DNA from: Pseudomonadota bacterium
Lineage (GTDB): Bacteria; Pseudomonadota; Alphaproteobacteria; Dongiales; Dongiaceae
Direction of reading: 5' to 3'
NCBI GenBank assembly: GCA_021792365.1
Contig: JAJYUT010000001.1
Coordinates: forward strand, 310,001 to 374,000
Length of the DNA stretch: 64,000 nt
Part shown: piece after piece, positions 1-8,572 of the stretch
Numbering within the stretch: position 1 is the first letter of the stretch
Layout: each line of letters begins with the position of its first letter
Program-made: the position numbers and the translations under genes
Notes under the pieces: model-generated
Told to the model about the DNA's origin: nothing
The model's input: the letters and a program-made list of their open reading frames with translations, nothing else
Databases searched by the model: none

Positions 1-1004
1 TGAACGCCGCCGACGAGGTGATCGTCGAAGGCCATGTCGTCGGCACGCTCGCCGGCCTGCGCTTCTCGCCGATCTCCGGCGTCGATGCGGAAGAGGCAAA
101 GCCGCTGTTCGCGGCCGCGCGCCGCGCCCTCGGTCCGGCGCTGGCGGACCGCGCCGCGCAATTGACGGAGGACGATGACGGGCATTTCAGGCTCACCGAA
201 GGTGGCGATATCCTGTGGCGCCGCGCCGTCGTGGCGAGCCTCAAACCCGGCGATGGCCCGCTGCATCCGCGCCTGGAGATCAAGGTCGACGATCTGCTGG
301 ATGGCGGGTTCCGCCGCATGATCGAGAAGCGGCTGCGCGCGTGGGTTGACGCGACTTTGCAGCGGCGCCTGCGTCCGCTGTTCACGCTGATGGGCGCGGA
401 CCTGTCGGCGCATGCCCGCGGCCTCGCCTACCAGGTCGCGGAGGCGCTCGGCGCCCTCCCGCGGCGGCAGGTTGCCCAGCAGATCGCGGAGCTCGGCAAG
501 GAAGACCGCCGCCGCCTGCGCGCCCTTGGCCTGCGGCTGGGGCGGGAAACCGTGTGGCTGCCGACCCTGGGCGGCCGTGCCGCGCGCCATCTGCTGATGC
601 GTCTGCAGGCGATCCATGCGCAAAGCGACGGAAAGCTGCCCGATCTGGCGGGCGACCTGGTCCCGCTGCCGCAGCGCGTGCCGGACCGGCTGCTGGCCGT
701 CGCCGGCTATCGCGCGATCGACGGCCATGCGTTGAGCTTCGATCGGCTGGAGCGCCTGTCGGAGCGCACGCACCGCCTTTCCACGCAGGGCGCGTTGAAA
801 TGGGATTCCGCGCTGGCGGCTTCGCTCGACGTGCCGCAGGAACTGGTGCGGCCGCTGATGAGCGAGCTCGGGTTCGTTGCCGCGGGTAAGCACCCGGACG
901 AAAGCTACAAGCGCCGGCGGCCGGCCAAGCCGGGCCCGGTTCCGCCGCCCGATCCCGATTCACCCTTCTCGGTGCTCGCGCGCTTGCGCGAGACCCCGCG
1001 CTAG
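1..1004 (+). CDS. Superfamily II helicase-related protein, C-terminal fragment
   Basis: The reading frame is open from the first base, so this is the 3' part of a gene that starts before the window; about 334 residues are visible. No helicase motif is in this part. The assignment rests on context: in many alphaproteobacteria a long DEAD/DEAH-type helicase directly precedes the S4-domain protein, FdxA and CarD found here in that order. The segment is Arg/Leu-rich and ends in a Pro-rich tail (KPGPVPPPDPDSPFSVLARL), like the helix-rich C-terminal extension of that family. The S4 gene starts 18 bases after the stop, so the two are probably cotranscribed. Confidence 0.6.
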   Translation, partial: NAADEVIVEGHVVGTLAGLRFSPISGVDAEEAKPLFAAARRALGPALADRAAQLTEDDDGHFRLTEGGDILWRRAVVASLKPGDGPLHPRLEIKVDDLLDGGFRRMIEKRLRAWVDATLQRRLRPLFTLMGADLSAHARGLAYQVAEALGALPRRQVAQQIAELGKEDRRRLRALGLRLGRETVWLPTLGGRAARHLLMRLQAIHAQSDGKLPDLAGDLVPLPQRVPDRLLAVAGYRAIDGHALSFDRLERLSERTHRLSTQGALKWDSALAASLDVPQELVRPLMSELGFVAAGKHPDESYKRRRPAKPGPVPPPDPDSPFSVLARLRETPR

Positions 1005-1022
1005 GCCTATGGCGTTCGGCGC

Positions 1023-1418
1023 ATGACGGGAGAATCGCTGCGCCTCGACAAGTGGCTGTGGTATGCGCGCTTCGTGAAGACGCGCTCGCTTGCCACCCGG
1101 CTGGTGATCGATGGCCGCATGCGTATCAACGGCGCGCTGACCCGGAAGGCGCATTACGCGATCAAGTCCGGCGATGTACTGACCTTTCCCCTGGGCCCGC
1201 ATATCCGCGTCATTAAGGTGCTGGCCTTGGGAAGCCGGCGCGGACCGGCAACGGAGGCGCAAGCGCTCTACGAGGACCTCGATCCGCCCCGGGCGCCAGC
1301 GTCGCAACACGCTGCCGCGCCGGCAACCTTCGAGCAGCGCAGTCCGGGCGCGGGCCGCCCAAGCAAGCGCGACGGCCGCAAGATCGCGCAACTGAAGTCG
1401 GGTGAGCCGCACGGATGA
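1023..1418 (+). CDS. S4-domain RNA-binding protein (HslR/Hsp15-like)
   Basis: A 131-residue protein whose first 75 residues form an S4 fold: it opens LRLDKWLWYARFVKTRSLA and continues through VIDGRMRINGALTRKAHYAI to GDVLTFPL. S4 domains of the Hsp15 class bind structured RNA; Hsp15 rescues stalled 50S subunits carrying nascent chains. The C-terminal 50 residues are basic and low in complexity (Gly, Arg, Ala, Pro), as often seen in alphaproteobacterial members. It begins with ATG 18 bases after the helicase stop. The fold assignment is firm; the exact RNA target is inferred from the family. Confidence 0.88.
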   Translation: MTGESLRLDKWLWYARFVKTRSLATRLVIDGRMRINGALTRKAHYAIKSGDVLTFPLGPHIRVIKVLALGSRRGPATEAQALYEDLDPPRAPASQHAAAPATFEQRSPGAGRPSKRDGRKIAQLKSGEPHG

Positions 1419-1578
1419 GATGAGACATGCGAAATGACACATGCGAGGCGCGCCGTAGCGCGGGCTACGCTGTGCGCTCTGGACGCGGTGTTGCATGGCC
1501 CCATCCGGCTGTGCTAACTCCGCGCCGATTGAACGCGGGTGCCAGGTATTTCACACCGCCGAGTGACGGAGTCGATTG

Positions 1579-1914
1579 ATGGCCTATGTCGTGACCGAGG
1601 CTTGCATCAAGTGCAAGTACATGGATTGCGTGGAGGTGTGCCCGGTCGACTGCTTCTACGTCGGCGAGAACATGCTCGTCATCCATCCGGACGAGTGCAT
1701 TGATTGCGGCGTGTGCGAGCCCGAGTGCCCGGCCGACGCCATCCTGCCCGATAGTGAGGGCGGCATGGAGAAGTGGCTGGAGATCAACCGCAAATACGCT
1801 GCGGAGTGGCCCAACATCACGCGCAAGGGCGAGGCGCCGGCGGACGCCGACCAGTGGAAGGGCGTGGCCGATAAATTTGCCGAGCATTTCAGCCCGAATC
1901 CTGGAAAGGTGTAA
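1579..1914 (+). CDS. fdxA: FdxA-type 7Fe ferredoxin
   Basis: A soluble electron carrier of 111 residues with one 3Fe-4S and one 4Fe-4S cluster. The N-terminal half shows the expected cysteines: C9-IKCKYMD-C and C20-PVDC, then the second set [12 protein letters not shown] near residues 39-50. A 55-residue C-terminal tail ([20 protein letters not shown]) is diagnostic of FdxA. I chose ATG at 1579; a TTG lies one codon upstream. The gene sits between the S4 protein and CarD, the usual alphaproteobacterial order. The 160 bases before it contain no other gene, so it may have its own promoter. Confidence 0.95.
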   Translation: MAYVVTEACIKCKYMDCVEVCPVDCFYVGENMLVIHPDECIDCGVCEPECPADAILPDSEGGMEKWLEINRKYAAEWPNITRKGEAPADADQWKGVADKFAEHFSPNPGKV

Positions 1915-2010
1915 TCTTTTCAGGGGTTTGGGGGCAATAGAAGGGCCGCCAGCGGGACTCCTCCGGTCCGCTAGAATGGTTAACTGCGCCTGTTGCATAT
2001 CTGCCCTTCC

Positions 2011-2039
2011 TTGAACCAAAAGGGCCTTTCTGATATATA
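2011..2039 (+). promoter_or_regulatory. Candidate sigma-70 promoter for carD
   Basis: TTGAAC at 2011-2016 and TATATA at 2034-2039 are separated by exactly 17 bases, which fits a housekeeping promoter. It lies in the 369-base gap between fdxA and carD and would give carD a 5' leader of about 240 bases. This is sequence matching only; no transcript start is known. Confidence 0.45.
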
Positions 2040-2228
2040 TTTGTCAGGTCTGGTTGGCGGCGCGCATGGTTAACCGCGGGTTTCCCAAGCGCCTGTTTTT
2101 GGTCGCCCAAGCCTACAAGTAGTGTGTTGCCAGTCTGGATCCACAAGGGTCCGGGAGCGGTGTTTGGCTGCTATGCGGAACCGGGGCGGGTTGTCCGCCT
2201 CGTCCGCGTCGAGGGCTTCGCAACGAGG

Positions 2229-2254
2229 CCTCCTCAAAGGAGGTTCTCCAGATG
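2229..2254 (+). promoter_or_regulatory. Shine-Dalgarno hairpin and decoy start in the carD leader
   Basis: CCTCC (2229-2233) and GGAGG (2239-2243) can pair across TCAAA, hiding a strong ribosome site. Eight bases after it is an ATG (2252) that is out of frame with carD and opens a 71-codon Arg/Ser-rich frame overlapping carD. CarD itself has its own GGAGG at 2272-2276 before GTG 2284. The arrangement could tune carD translation or be chance. Confidence 0.3.
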
Positions 2255-2283
2255 CGGACGGCGGCCGGTTCGGAGGTTATATC

Positions 2284-2826
2284 GTGGTTGAGAAGGCGAA
2301 GAAGAGCGCAACGAAGGATAGCAAGGAGAAGGACTCCGGCTTCCGGAAGGGTGATTTCGTGGTTTACCCGACCCATGGCGTCGGCAAGATCCTGGGCGTC
2401 GAGGCCCAGGAAGTGTCTGGTCATGCGCTGCAGCTCATCATCATCCATTTCGAGAAGGATCGGATGACCCTGCGCGTGCCGGTTGCCAAGGCCAAGAATT
2501 CCGGCTTGCGCAAGCTGTCTTCGCGTAAGGTGATGGACGCGGCTTTGCAGACCCTGAAGGGCCGTTCGCGCGTCAAGCGCGCCATGTGGTCGCGCCGGGC
2601 CCAGGAATACGAGGCCAAGATCAATTCCGGGGATCCGGTTTCGATCGCCGAGGTGGTGCGCGACCTGCATCGCAACGCGGACCAGCCGGACCAGTCCTAC
2701 AGCGAGCGGCAGATCTATCAGGCCGCTCTGGATCGCCTCGTGCGCGAGCTTGCGGCGATCGATGGCATCGATGAGCAATCCGCTCATCAGCGTCTGCACC
2801 AGGTGCTGAAGGCCGTAGCCGCCTGA
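2284..2826 (+). CDS. carD: CarD/CdnL-family RNA polymerase-binding transcription factor
   Basis: A 180-residue CdnL-type CarD, which binds the RNA polymerase beta subunit and stabilises open complexes at housekeeping promoters. The Tudor-like RNAP-interaction domain begins at about residue 18 (FRKGDFVVYPTHGVGKILG) and is followed by the helical DNA-contacting domain, including SRVKRAMWSRRAQEYEAKI and a C-terminal helix rich in Leu and His. I chose GTG 2284 because GGAGG lies seven bases upstream and the Lys-rich opening (VEKAKKSATKDSKEKDS) matches the family. An in-frame extension to 2122 is open but has no family-like sequence. The gene is probably monocistronic, with a hairpin 77 bases after the stop. 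Confidence 0.93.
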   Translation: MVEKAKKSATKDSKEKDSGFRKGDFVVYPTHGVGKILGVEAQEVSGHALQLIIIHFEKDRMTLRVPVAKAKNSGLRKLSSRKVMDAALQTLKGRSRVKRAMWSRRAQEYEAKINSGDPVSIAEVVRDLHRNADQPDQSYSERQIYQAALDRLVRELAAIDGIDEQSAHQRLHQVLKAVAA

Positions 2827-2902
2827 CGGCGGTCGATCTTGATATCCGAGCTCTCTCCTCGAGAGGCCCCCTAGCGGCGGGATCCTCGGGTCCCGACCGC
2901 CG

Positions 2903-2927
2903 GACGGATGGCTCCCCGCCATCCGTC
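2903..2927 (+). terminator. Stem-loop after carD
   Basis: GACGGATGG and CCATCCGTC form a perfect 9-bp stem around a 7-base loop (CTCCCCG), 77 bases after the carD stop. There is no clear T-run, so it may be a factor-dependent terminator or an RNA 3'-end stabiliser. Confidence 0.5.
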
Positions 2928-3044
2928 GGGGGAGTTTCGGTTCCCTTGACAGTGCCCCTTTTGGCATTCCGATGGCCGCTTGCTAGAGTTCAGCCGCGCT
3001 CCGATTCGGTCGGAACCGCGGCTTTCCGGGAAACTTCAGGCACA

Positions 3045-3845
3045 ATGCCCGAGCAAGAGAAATTCGCCGTCCTGCGCGCCGCGCGGCGCATCTGGGCGAT
3101 ATCGCCGGTGCATGGCGACATGCCGCGGCTGCGCGCACTCCACGGCTACGTAGCCGAGCAGTTCCAGGACGGCGACCGGCTGATCTACCTGGGCGGCATG
3201 ATGGGCCGCGGCGGCGACGTCGCGGGCGTGGTCGACGAGCTGGTCAGCTTCCGCCGGCAGATCCTCGCGCGGCCGCGCATGTTCACCATCGACATCGCCT
3301 ATCTGCGCGGGCAGCAGGAGGTCATGTGGCAGAAGCTGCTGCAGCTTCAGTTCGCGCCCAATCCGAAGGAGGTGCTGCCCTGGATGCTGCAGCAGGGCGT
3401 CGGCAGCACGATCACCGCCTATGGGGGCGATCCGGCGGAAGGCATCGTCCGTTGCCGCGAAGGCGCCCTCGCCATCACGCGCTGGACCGGTAGCCTGCGC
3501 GCGGCGATGCAGGCGCGCCCCGGCCACTACCAGCTCATGGCCGAGCTGCGTCGCGCCGCCTATACCGACGAGTACGGCCTGCTGTTCGTCCATGCCGGGA
3601 TCGATCCCGACCGGCCGCTCGATGCGCAAGGCGACACGCTGTGGTGGGGCAGCGCCGGCTTCGCGTCACTCGATCATCCCTATGGCGAGTTCCTGAAAGT
3701 GGTGCGCGGCTTCGACCGCCATCATGCCGGCCCAGCCATGAGCGCGTTTGCCATCACGCTCGACGGCGGCTGCGGCTATGGCGGCAAGGCGCTGGTCGCC
3801 TGCCTCGATCCCAAGGGCGACATCCTCGACCTGGTCGAGGCGTGA
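3045..3845 (+). CDS. Calcineurin-like phosphoesterase homologue with degenerate metal site
   Basis: A 266-residue protein with the layout of bacterial PPP-type metallophosphoesterases: a start resembling GDxHG, a GDxVDRG-like block, a GNHE-like block and a late His motif. Every metal-binding block is altered. The first reads SPVHGDMPRL instead of GDIHG; the second is LGGMMGRGGD, without the Asp-Arg; the third is RGQQE in place of GNHE. FVHAGIDPDRPL resembles the C-terminal His motif. I infer a non-catalytic or altered member; an alphaproteobacterial subfamily with this look may exist. I chose ATG 3045 because the homology starts a few residues after it; the frame is open to 2946. Confidence 0.7.
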   Translation: MPEQEKFAVLRAARRIWAISPVHGDMPRLRALHGYVAEQFQDGDRLIYLGGMMGRGGDVAGVVDELVSFRRQILARPRMFTIDIAYLRGQQEVMWQKLLQLQFAPNPKEVLPWMLQQGVGSTITAYGGDPAEGIVRCREGALAITRWTGSLRAAMQARPGHYQLMAELRRAAYTDEYGLLFVHAGIDPDRPLDAQGDTLWWGSAGFASLDHPYGEFLKVVRGFDRHHAGPAMSAFAITLDGGCGYGGKALVACLDPKGDILDLVEA

Positions 3846-3848
3846 GCG

Positions 3849-5702
3849 CTACGCCATCGGAACCTGGAACACGCGCGTGGCGGTGCTGCGGCCGTGGAAC
3901 AACTGGTCGCCGCGGTCGATCAGCGCCAAGCCGGGAGGCAGCGCCGATGCCAGCTCGCCACTGATGACGATGACGGCGTCAGAGGCGCCGTCGTCGATCT
4001 CTCGGCCGAACTGCTCCAGCCGTTGGGCAACGTTCACCGTGTCGCCCACCAGCGTGTAGTTGACGCGGCCCGGCGCGCCGATATTGCCGACCAGCGCCGA
4101 CCCCTTGTGGATGCCGATGCGGATGCGGATCGGCCGCAACCCCTTGCGCGCGCGGCGCGCGTTGTCGACGTGCAGCTTGCGCGCGATGCGCCGCGCGGCG
4201 CTCAACGCGCGATCGGCCCGGTCATCCTGGTCCAACGGAGCCCCCCAGAACGCCATGATGGAATCGCCGATGTACTTGTCGATGGTGCCGCCCTCCTGGT
4301 CGATGATCGCGCCCAGCAATCCGAAATGGCGGTTGAGCAGGGCCGCAACCTTGGCCGCGGCGCGGCCTTCGGCGGTCGCCGAGAAGCCGACGATGTCGGT
4401 GAACAGCACCACGATATCGCGCTCGCGCGAGATCAGCTCGTCGCCGCTCTTCATGAGCAGCGGCGTCAGCGAGCGCGGGATGTAGTTGCTCAGCCATTGC
4501 AAGCCGTTGCGCATGGCCTGCTGGGCCTCCACGGCGCGCTCGACCTCCTGGATGCGGCTGGACTTGATTTCCAGCGGCGTGAAGTCGAGACGGGCCAGCC
4601 GCTGGCCTGACTGCGAGAGGATGATCATGGGCTTCGCGATCGAGCGTCCCAGCCAGTAGGCGAGCGCCAGCGCGACCCCCAGCACGATCAACGCGAAGGG
4701 AATGGCGCGATTGATGGTGGCGTAGGACTGGTCGAGCCAGGTCTCCGGCAGGTGATAGCCGACGAACCAAGCGTCGGACCCATATCCGCCGAAGCGCCGG
4801 TAAATGACGAAATGCGTCCCGTCCGGCAGCGACACGCGCTCGATGTGAAAGCCGGTATCAGGCGTGCCCGGCACCTCGCCGGGATCGTCTGGCGGCGGCC
4901 ATTGCATCGCCGCGAGCACCGGGTCCGGAAACTCCCGCCGATCCGCGAGGATCGCGCCGCCCGACCATTCCCGTCCCGGCGGCACATCCGCCGGCACGCT
5001 GCCATGCATCAGGATGCGCCCGTCCGGCGTCAGCACGAAGGGCACGAGGCCGCTGATGCCGGCCAGCCGCGCAAGACGCTCGGAGGCGGCGCGGGTCGAC
5101 ACCGCCGCGCCGATGATGCCGACGACGTCGCCTTGCTGGAACACCGGGGCAACAGCGATGAGCAGCGGACCGGTGGCCCAGTCGAACTGGATCGGCCGCG
5201 ACCAGAATTGCGCCCCGCTGCGCTGCGCCTGGGCGAGCAGCGCCGGCACCTGCGGCTCGTCCGTCATGGGCGAGACCTGGGTCGTGTAGCCGCGGCCGCT
5301 CTCGTCGAGCCCCGCCCAGACGAGGCGGTGATCGAGCCCGACATAGGCAACGGCGCGCAACTGGCGCACAGCAGCCAGCGAGCCCAGCAGCAGATCCTGC
5401 AGCCGCTGATTGTCCCTGGGATTTACCTGGTCGCGGCTCACAAGGTTCGCCAGGAACTTGGCCTGGTCGGCCGCGGGCTGCAATTGCGATTCAATTGTCC
5501 CCGTGAGCTGCGCGAGCGCGGAGCGGCCGAGGTCTTCGACCAGCATGTTGGTGGAGGCGAGGCCCGCCAGATAGAACCGGACTCCAATCACCACCGCCAT
5601 GACGCTGGTCATGCCGCCGAGCACCATGACGAGCACGAGCCAGATCGGCACGCGCACGCGACGCTTGGCTTTCCGGCTCTCGCGGGTGGCAAGGGTTGTC
5701 AT
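3849..5702 (-). CDS. Membrane class III adenylate cyclase with extracytoplasmic Cache-like sensor
   Basis: A 617-residue inner-membrane sensor that should make cAMP from ATP. A first membrane helix (about residues 18-46) is followed by a 285-residue periplasmic region of dCache type. A second helix (FALIVLGVALALAYWL) leads into a HAMP-like linker (SIAKPMIILSQSGQRLARLD) and then the cyclase domain. Both metal aspartates are present (LFTDIVGFS and YIGDSIMAFWG). The Asn/Arg of the active site are in GDTVNVAQRLEQ, and KGSALVGNIGAPGRVNYT matches the family. It converges on the phosphoesterase gene with 3 bases between stops. Substrate choice (ATP rather than GTP) is inferred from the family, not proven by residues. 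Confidence 0.9.
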   Translation of the reverse strand: MTTLATRESRKAKRRVRVPIWLVLVMVLGGMTSVMAVVIGVRFYLAGLASTNMLVEDLGRSALAQLTGTIESQLQPAADQAKFLANLVSRDQVNPRDNQRLQDLLLGSLAAVRQLRAVAYVGLDHRLVWAGLDESGRGYTTQVSPMTDEPQVPALLAQAQRSGAQFWSRPIQFDWATGPLLIAVAPVFQQGDVVGIIGAAVSTRAASERLARLAGISGLVPFVLTPDGRILMHGSVPADVPPGREWSGGAILADRREFPDPVLAAMQWPPPDDPGEVPGTPDTGFHIERVSLPDGTHFVIYRRFGGYGSDAWFVGYHLPETWLDQSYATINRAIPFALIVLGVALALAYWLGRSIAKPMIILSQSGQRLARLDFTPLEIKSSRIQEVERAVEAQQAMRNGLQWLSNYIPRSLTPLLMKSGDELISRERDIVVLFTDIVGFSATAEGRAAAKVAALLNRHFGLLGAIIDQEGGTIDKYIGDSIMAFWGAPLDQDDRADRALSAARRIARKLHVDNARRARKGLRPIRIRIGIHKGSALVGNIGAPGRVNYTLVGDTVNVAQRLEQFGREIDDGASDAVIVISGELASALPPGLALIDRGDQLFHGRSTATRVFQVPMA

Positions 5703-5828
5703 CGATGCGCTGCGCTACCGCCGTTGGATCCGGTCAAGACATAGCATATCCACGGTGGTCGCAGGCGAGCAGGCGCGGCAGCGCGCCATCGGCTCCGGAG
5801 ATACGGCACCAGGCGGCGTGGGAGCGTG

Positions 5829-7358
5829 CTACGAAACCGGCGTGCCGTCCTGCAGCACCAGCTTCACCTTCTGGCCGGCCTGCAGGCCTTGCCCATTGGT
5901 GAGGCCATTCAGGACCCGGAACCACGCTTCCTTCTCGCGGCTGACGGCCATCCGGCTGGACAGGGATTGCACCGTGTCGCCCGGCTGCACGGTGACGACG
6001 CGGATGCGCCGCGGTTTGCTGTATTGCGCGGCTTCATTGGCATTGATGTTGCGGAAGCTTAAGGCGATTTTCTGGAAGTCGCCGTCGTAGCGCCCGCCGA
6101 GATCGGCGACCGACAGGAACACGAACTCGTAGACCTTGCCGCCGGGATGGCGGACCAGCACCGCGCGGTAATCGGCGGCGCCCGACTTGGTGTTGACGCG
6201 CGTGATCGCCGTCGCGGCCTCCATGCCGTTGATCGTCAGGGTCTCGATGTTGCGGAAGGTGATGTTGCCCTTCGGATCGTAACTTTGCAGGGCGGCAGTG
6301 AGGCTCCCGGTCGGCTGCGGATTGGCGAGCGTGAAATTGCCGAGCGTTCCTTTGGGACCCTTGATCGCCACCACGTCGGGCAGGTTGACCAGCTTGTAGG
6401 CGCTCGGCACCTCGAAGGCGAAGCGCAGCGGCGGGTGCACGAACTTCCCGCCAACGACCACGCCCTGCGCCGGATCGTCGCCGAACATGAGACCGTCGAT
6501 CTTCGAGAGATAGATGTCGCGCTCCAGCATGGCGCCGGGCTGCGTGCCACCGGCCTCGTTGATCGCGCGCTGCACGCGGTCGAGCGTGCGCGGATGCGTG
6601 GCCTTCATGCTGACCTGATCAAGGGCGTTCGGGTCCTGCCCGGCGAGCTGCGCCTCCAGGCGGGTCTGCGCATCCAGGCTGGCAAGGAAGCTCGCCGCGG
6701 CGCGCGGATCGTAGGTGGCGCGCTTCATGTAGCGCACGCCCAGCATGTCGGCCTCGAACTCCTGTTCCTGCGAGTAGCTGCCGAGATAATTGGCGATGCT
6801 CTCCTGCGCGATGCCGCCGGCGATAGACGCGCCGGGCTGGCCGAGCAGCAGCCCGCCGGCCAGCACGCCCAAGGTTCCGAGAATGCTCGCCTGCTGCTGC
6901 CGGCCCGCGCGCTCCGCGGTGTGGCGCCCGGTGATGTGGCCGGTCTCGTGACCCAGTACGCTCGCCAGCTCCGCCTCGTTGTTCGCGAGCGCGAGCAGGC
7001 CGCGCGTGGTGTAGATGTAGCCGCCCGGAACCGCGAAGGCGTTGACGTCGGGCGTGTCGAGCAGCGTGAAGGTATACTTGACCTCCTGGCGCTCGGAGGT
7101 CGCGGCGACAAGCTGGCCAACGGAGCTGACATAGGCGGCGATGTCGGGCCTTTCCTTGTACTCGCCGCCGAACTCCCGGAGGATCTTCGGATGCTCCTGG
7201 CGGCCGATCTGCGCCTCCTGCTGCTCGGAGATCGGCGTGGAGAAGGTGCGGCCGGTGGCGGGGCTGGTCGCGGTGGCGCAACCGCCGGCCAGCAGACCGA
7301 GCGCGACGGCGAGCGCGAGCGGCCCGTGCCATGTCTTCGTGGTTCCGGTCCTGGTCAT
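5829..7358 (-). CDS. M48-family zinc metalloprotease lipoprotein with LysM domain
   Basis: A 509-residue predicted lipoprotein. The signal ends in the lipobox LLAGGC, so the protein is probably anchored in the outer or inner membrane facing the periplasm. The zinc site is HETGH (in LGHETGHITGRHTAERAG) and the third ligand Glu lies in QEQEFEADMLGVRYM, as in BepA/LoiP-type M48 proteases that degrade misassembled envelope proteins. A second domain of about 150 residues follows. The last 50 residues form a LysM-like module (VVTVQPGDTVQSLSSRMA ... GLQAGQKVKLV) likely to bind peptidoglycan. The start at 7358 gives a clean signal peptide; the frame is open a further 166 codons upstream without family-like sequence. 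Confidence 0.92.
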   Translation of the reverse strand: MTRTGTTKTWHGPLALAVALGLLAGGCATATSPATGRTFSTPISEQQEAQIGRQEHPKILREFGGEYKERPDIAAYVSSVGQLVAATSERQEVKYTFTLLDTPDVNAFAVPGGYIYTTRGLLALANNEAELASVLGHETGHITGRHTAERAGRQQQASILGTLGVLAGGLLLGQPGASIAGGIAQESIANYLGSYSQEQEFEADMLGVRYMKRATYDPRAAASFLASLDAQTRLEAQLAGQDPNALDQVSMKATHPRTLDRVQRAINEAGGTQPGAMLERDIYLSKIDGLMFGDDPAQGVVVGGKFVHPPLRFAFEVPSAYKLVNLPDVVAIKGPKGTLGNFTLANPQPTGSLTAALQSYDPKGNITFRNIETLTINGMEAATAITRVNTKSGAADYRAVLVRHPGGKVYEFVFLSVADLGGRYDGDFQKIALSFRNINANEAAQYSKPRRIRVVTVQPGDTVQSLSSRMAVSREKEAWFRVLNGLTNGQGLQAGQKVKLVLQDGTPVS

Positions 7359-7621
7359 GCGATCGCTCCTTCGAAAGATCCTGGGAAGTTCCGGCTCGCT
7401 GGCTGGAGCTGCGACTCTATCGCCCTGTCCGCTCGCCTTCCAAGTGCCTCGGTGCGCCGGGGCGTCAAAACGCCGTGACGGGGCGCAAAGCGGGACCCCG
7501 GTGCGGCGCGGCGCTGGTGAATCCGGGCCGATTTGGGGTTGAGGGATGCGGATTGGCCTCTTACAACCTCCTGAGCCCTCCTTCGGGACGGCCCCTTTTC
7601 CAGATCGGATGTAAGCGCGCA

Positions 7622-8572
7622 ATGCCCGCCAAGGACTTGTTCCCCGAAATCGAGCCTTACGACACCGGCTTCCTCGCCCTCTCCCAGCCCCATCGCATGT
7701 ATTACGAGCAATCCGGCAATCCAACCGGCGTGCCGGTGGTCTTCCTGCATGGCGGGCCGGGCGCGGGCGCGAACGCGACCCACCGGCGCTTTTTCGATCC
7801 CGCCTTCTATCGCATCGTGATTTTCGATCAGCGCGGCAGCGGCCGCTCCCATCCACTGGGCGAGATCAAGGACAACACGACGCCGCACCTGATCCAGGAC
7901 ATGGAAAGCCTGCGCACACATCTCGGCATCGATCGCTGGTTCGTGTTCGGCGGATCCTGGGGCTCGACGCTCGCCTTGGCCTATGCCGAGCATCATCCGG
8001 AGCGCGTGCGCGGACTCGCATTGCGCGGCATCTTCCTCTGCCGCAAGTCGGAGATCGACTGGTTCCTCTATGGCCTGCGCGAATTCGCGCCGGAGGCCTG
8101 GCGCGCCTTCGCCGGGCATCTGCCCGAGAACGAGCGCGGCAATATCCTGGAGGCGTATTGGACGCGCCTCAGCAATCCAGATCCCAAGGTCCACATGCCG
8201 GCGGCGCGCGCCTGGAGTGTTTATGAGGGCGCCTGCTCCACCCTGCTCCCCAGTCCGGAGACGGTGCGCGCCTTCTCCGGCGACGTGCTGGCTCTCGGCC
8301 TTGCCCGCATGGAGGCGCATTACTTCCGCAACAACATTTTCCTGCCCGAGAACTTCATCCTCGACAACATCGACCGCATCCGGAACATCCCGGCCTTCAT
8401 CGTGCAGGGTCGCTACGATCTGGTCTGCCCGGTCCGCAGCGCCGACGACCTCGCCCGCGCCTGGCCGCAGGCGCGCTACACCGTCGTCCCCGATGCCGGC
8501 CACTCCGCCATGGAATCCGGCACCCGCGCGGCGCTGGTTGCCGGAATGGAGGCGTTCAGGAGCGTGGCCTAG
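7622..8572 (+). CDS. pip: Prolyl aminopeptidase (S33 family)
   Basis: A 316-residue cytoplasmic alpha/beta hydrolase that removes N-terminal proline from peptides. The oxyanion-hole motif HGGPGAGANATHRRFFDP is characteristic of the family. The nucleophile serine is in GGSWGSTLALAYAEHHPERV, the catalytic Asp in QGRYDLVCP and the His in DAGHSAMESGT. Length matches the usual 310-320 residues. ATG 7622 starts close to the conserved FPEIEPYDTGFL segment; an open extension upstream to 7331 overlaps the M48 gene start and looks non-coding. Confidence 0.95.
   Translation: MPAKDLFPEIEPYDTGFLALSQPHRMYYEQSGNPTGVPVVFLHGGPGAGANATHRRFFDPAFYRIVIFDQRGSGRSHPLGEIKDNTTPHLIQDMESLRTHLGIDRWFVFGGSWGSTLALAYAEHHPERVRGLALRGIFLCRKSEIDWFLYGLREFAPEAWRAFAGHLPENERGNILEAYWTRLSNPDPKVHMPAARAWSVYEGACSTLLPSPETVRAFSGDVLALGLARMEAHYFRNNIFLPENFILDNIDRIRNIPAFIVQGRYDLVCPVRSADDLARAWPQARYTVVPDAGHSAMESGTRAALVAGMEAFRSVA

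Noticed and set aside
2252-2467. 71-codon frame with an excellent ribosome site overlapping carD
   Set aside because: The peptide is low-complexity Arg/Ser and lies over the conserved CarD start; kept only as a possible regulatory feature.
6147-7478. 443-codon plus-strand frame opposite the M48 protease
   Set aside because: High-GC antisense shadow; composition is Arg/Gly/Ala-rich and shows no domain, while the minus-strand protein is a clear protease.
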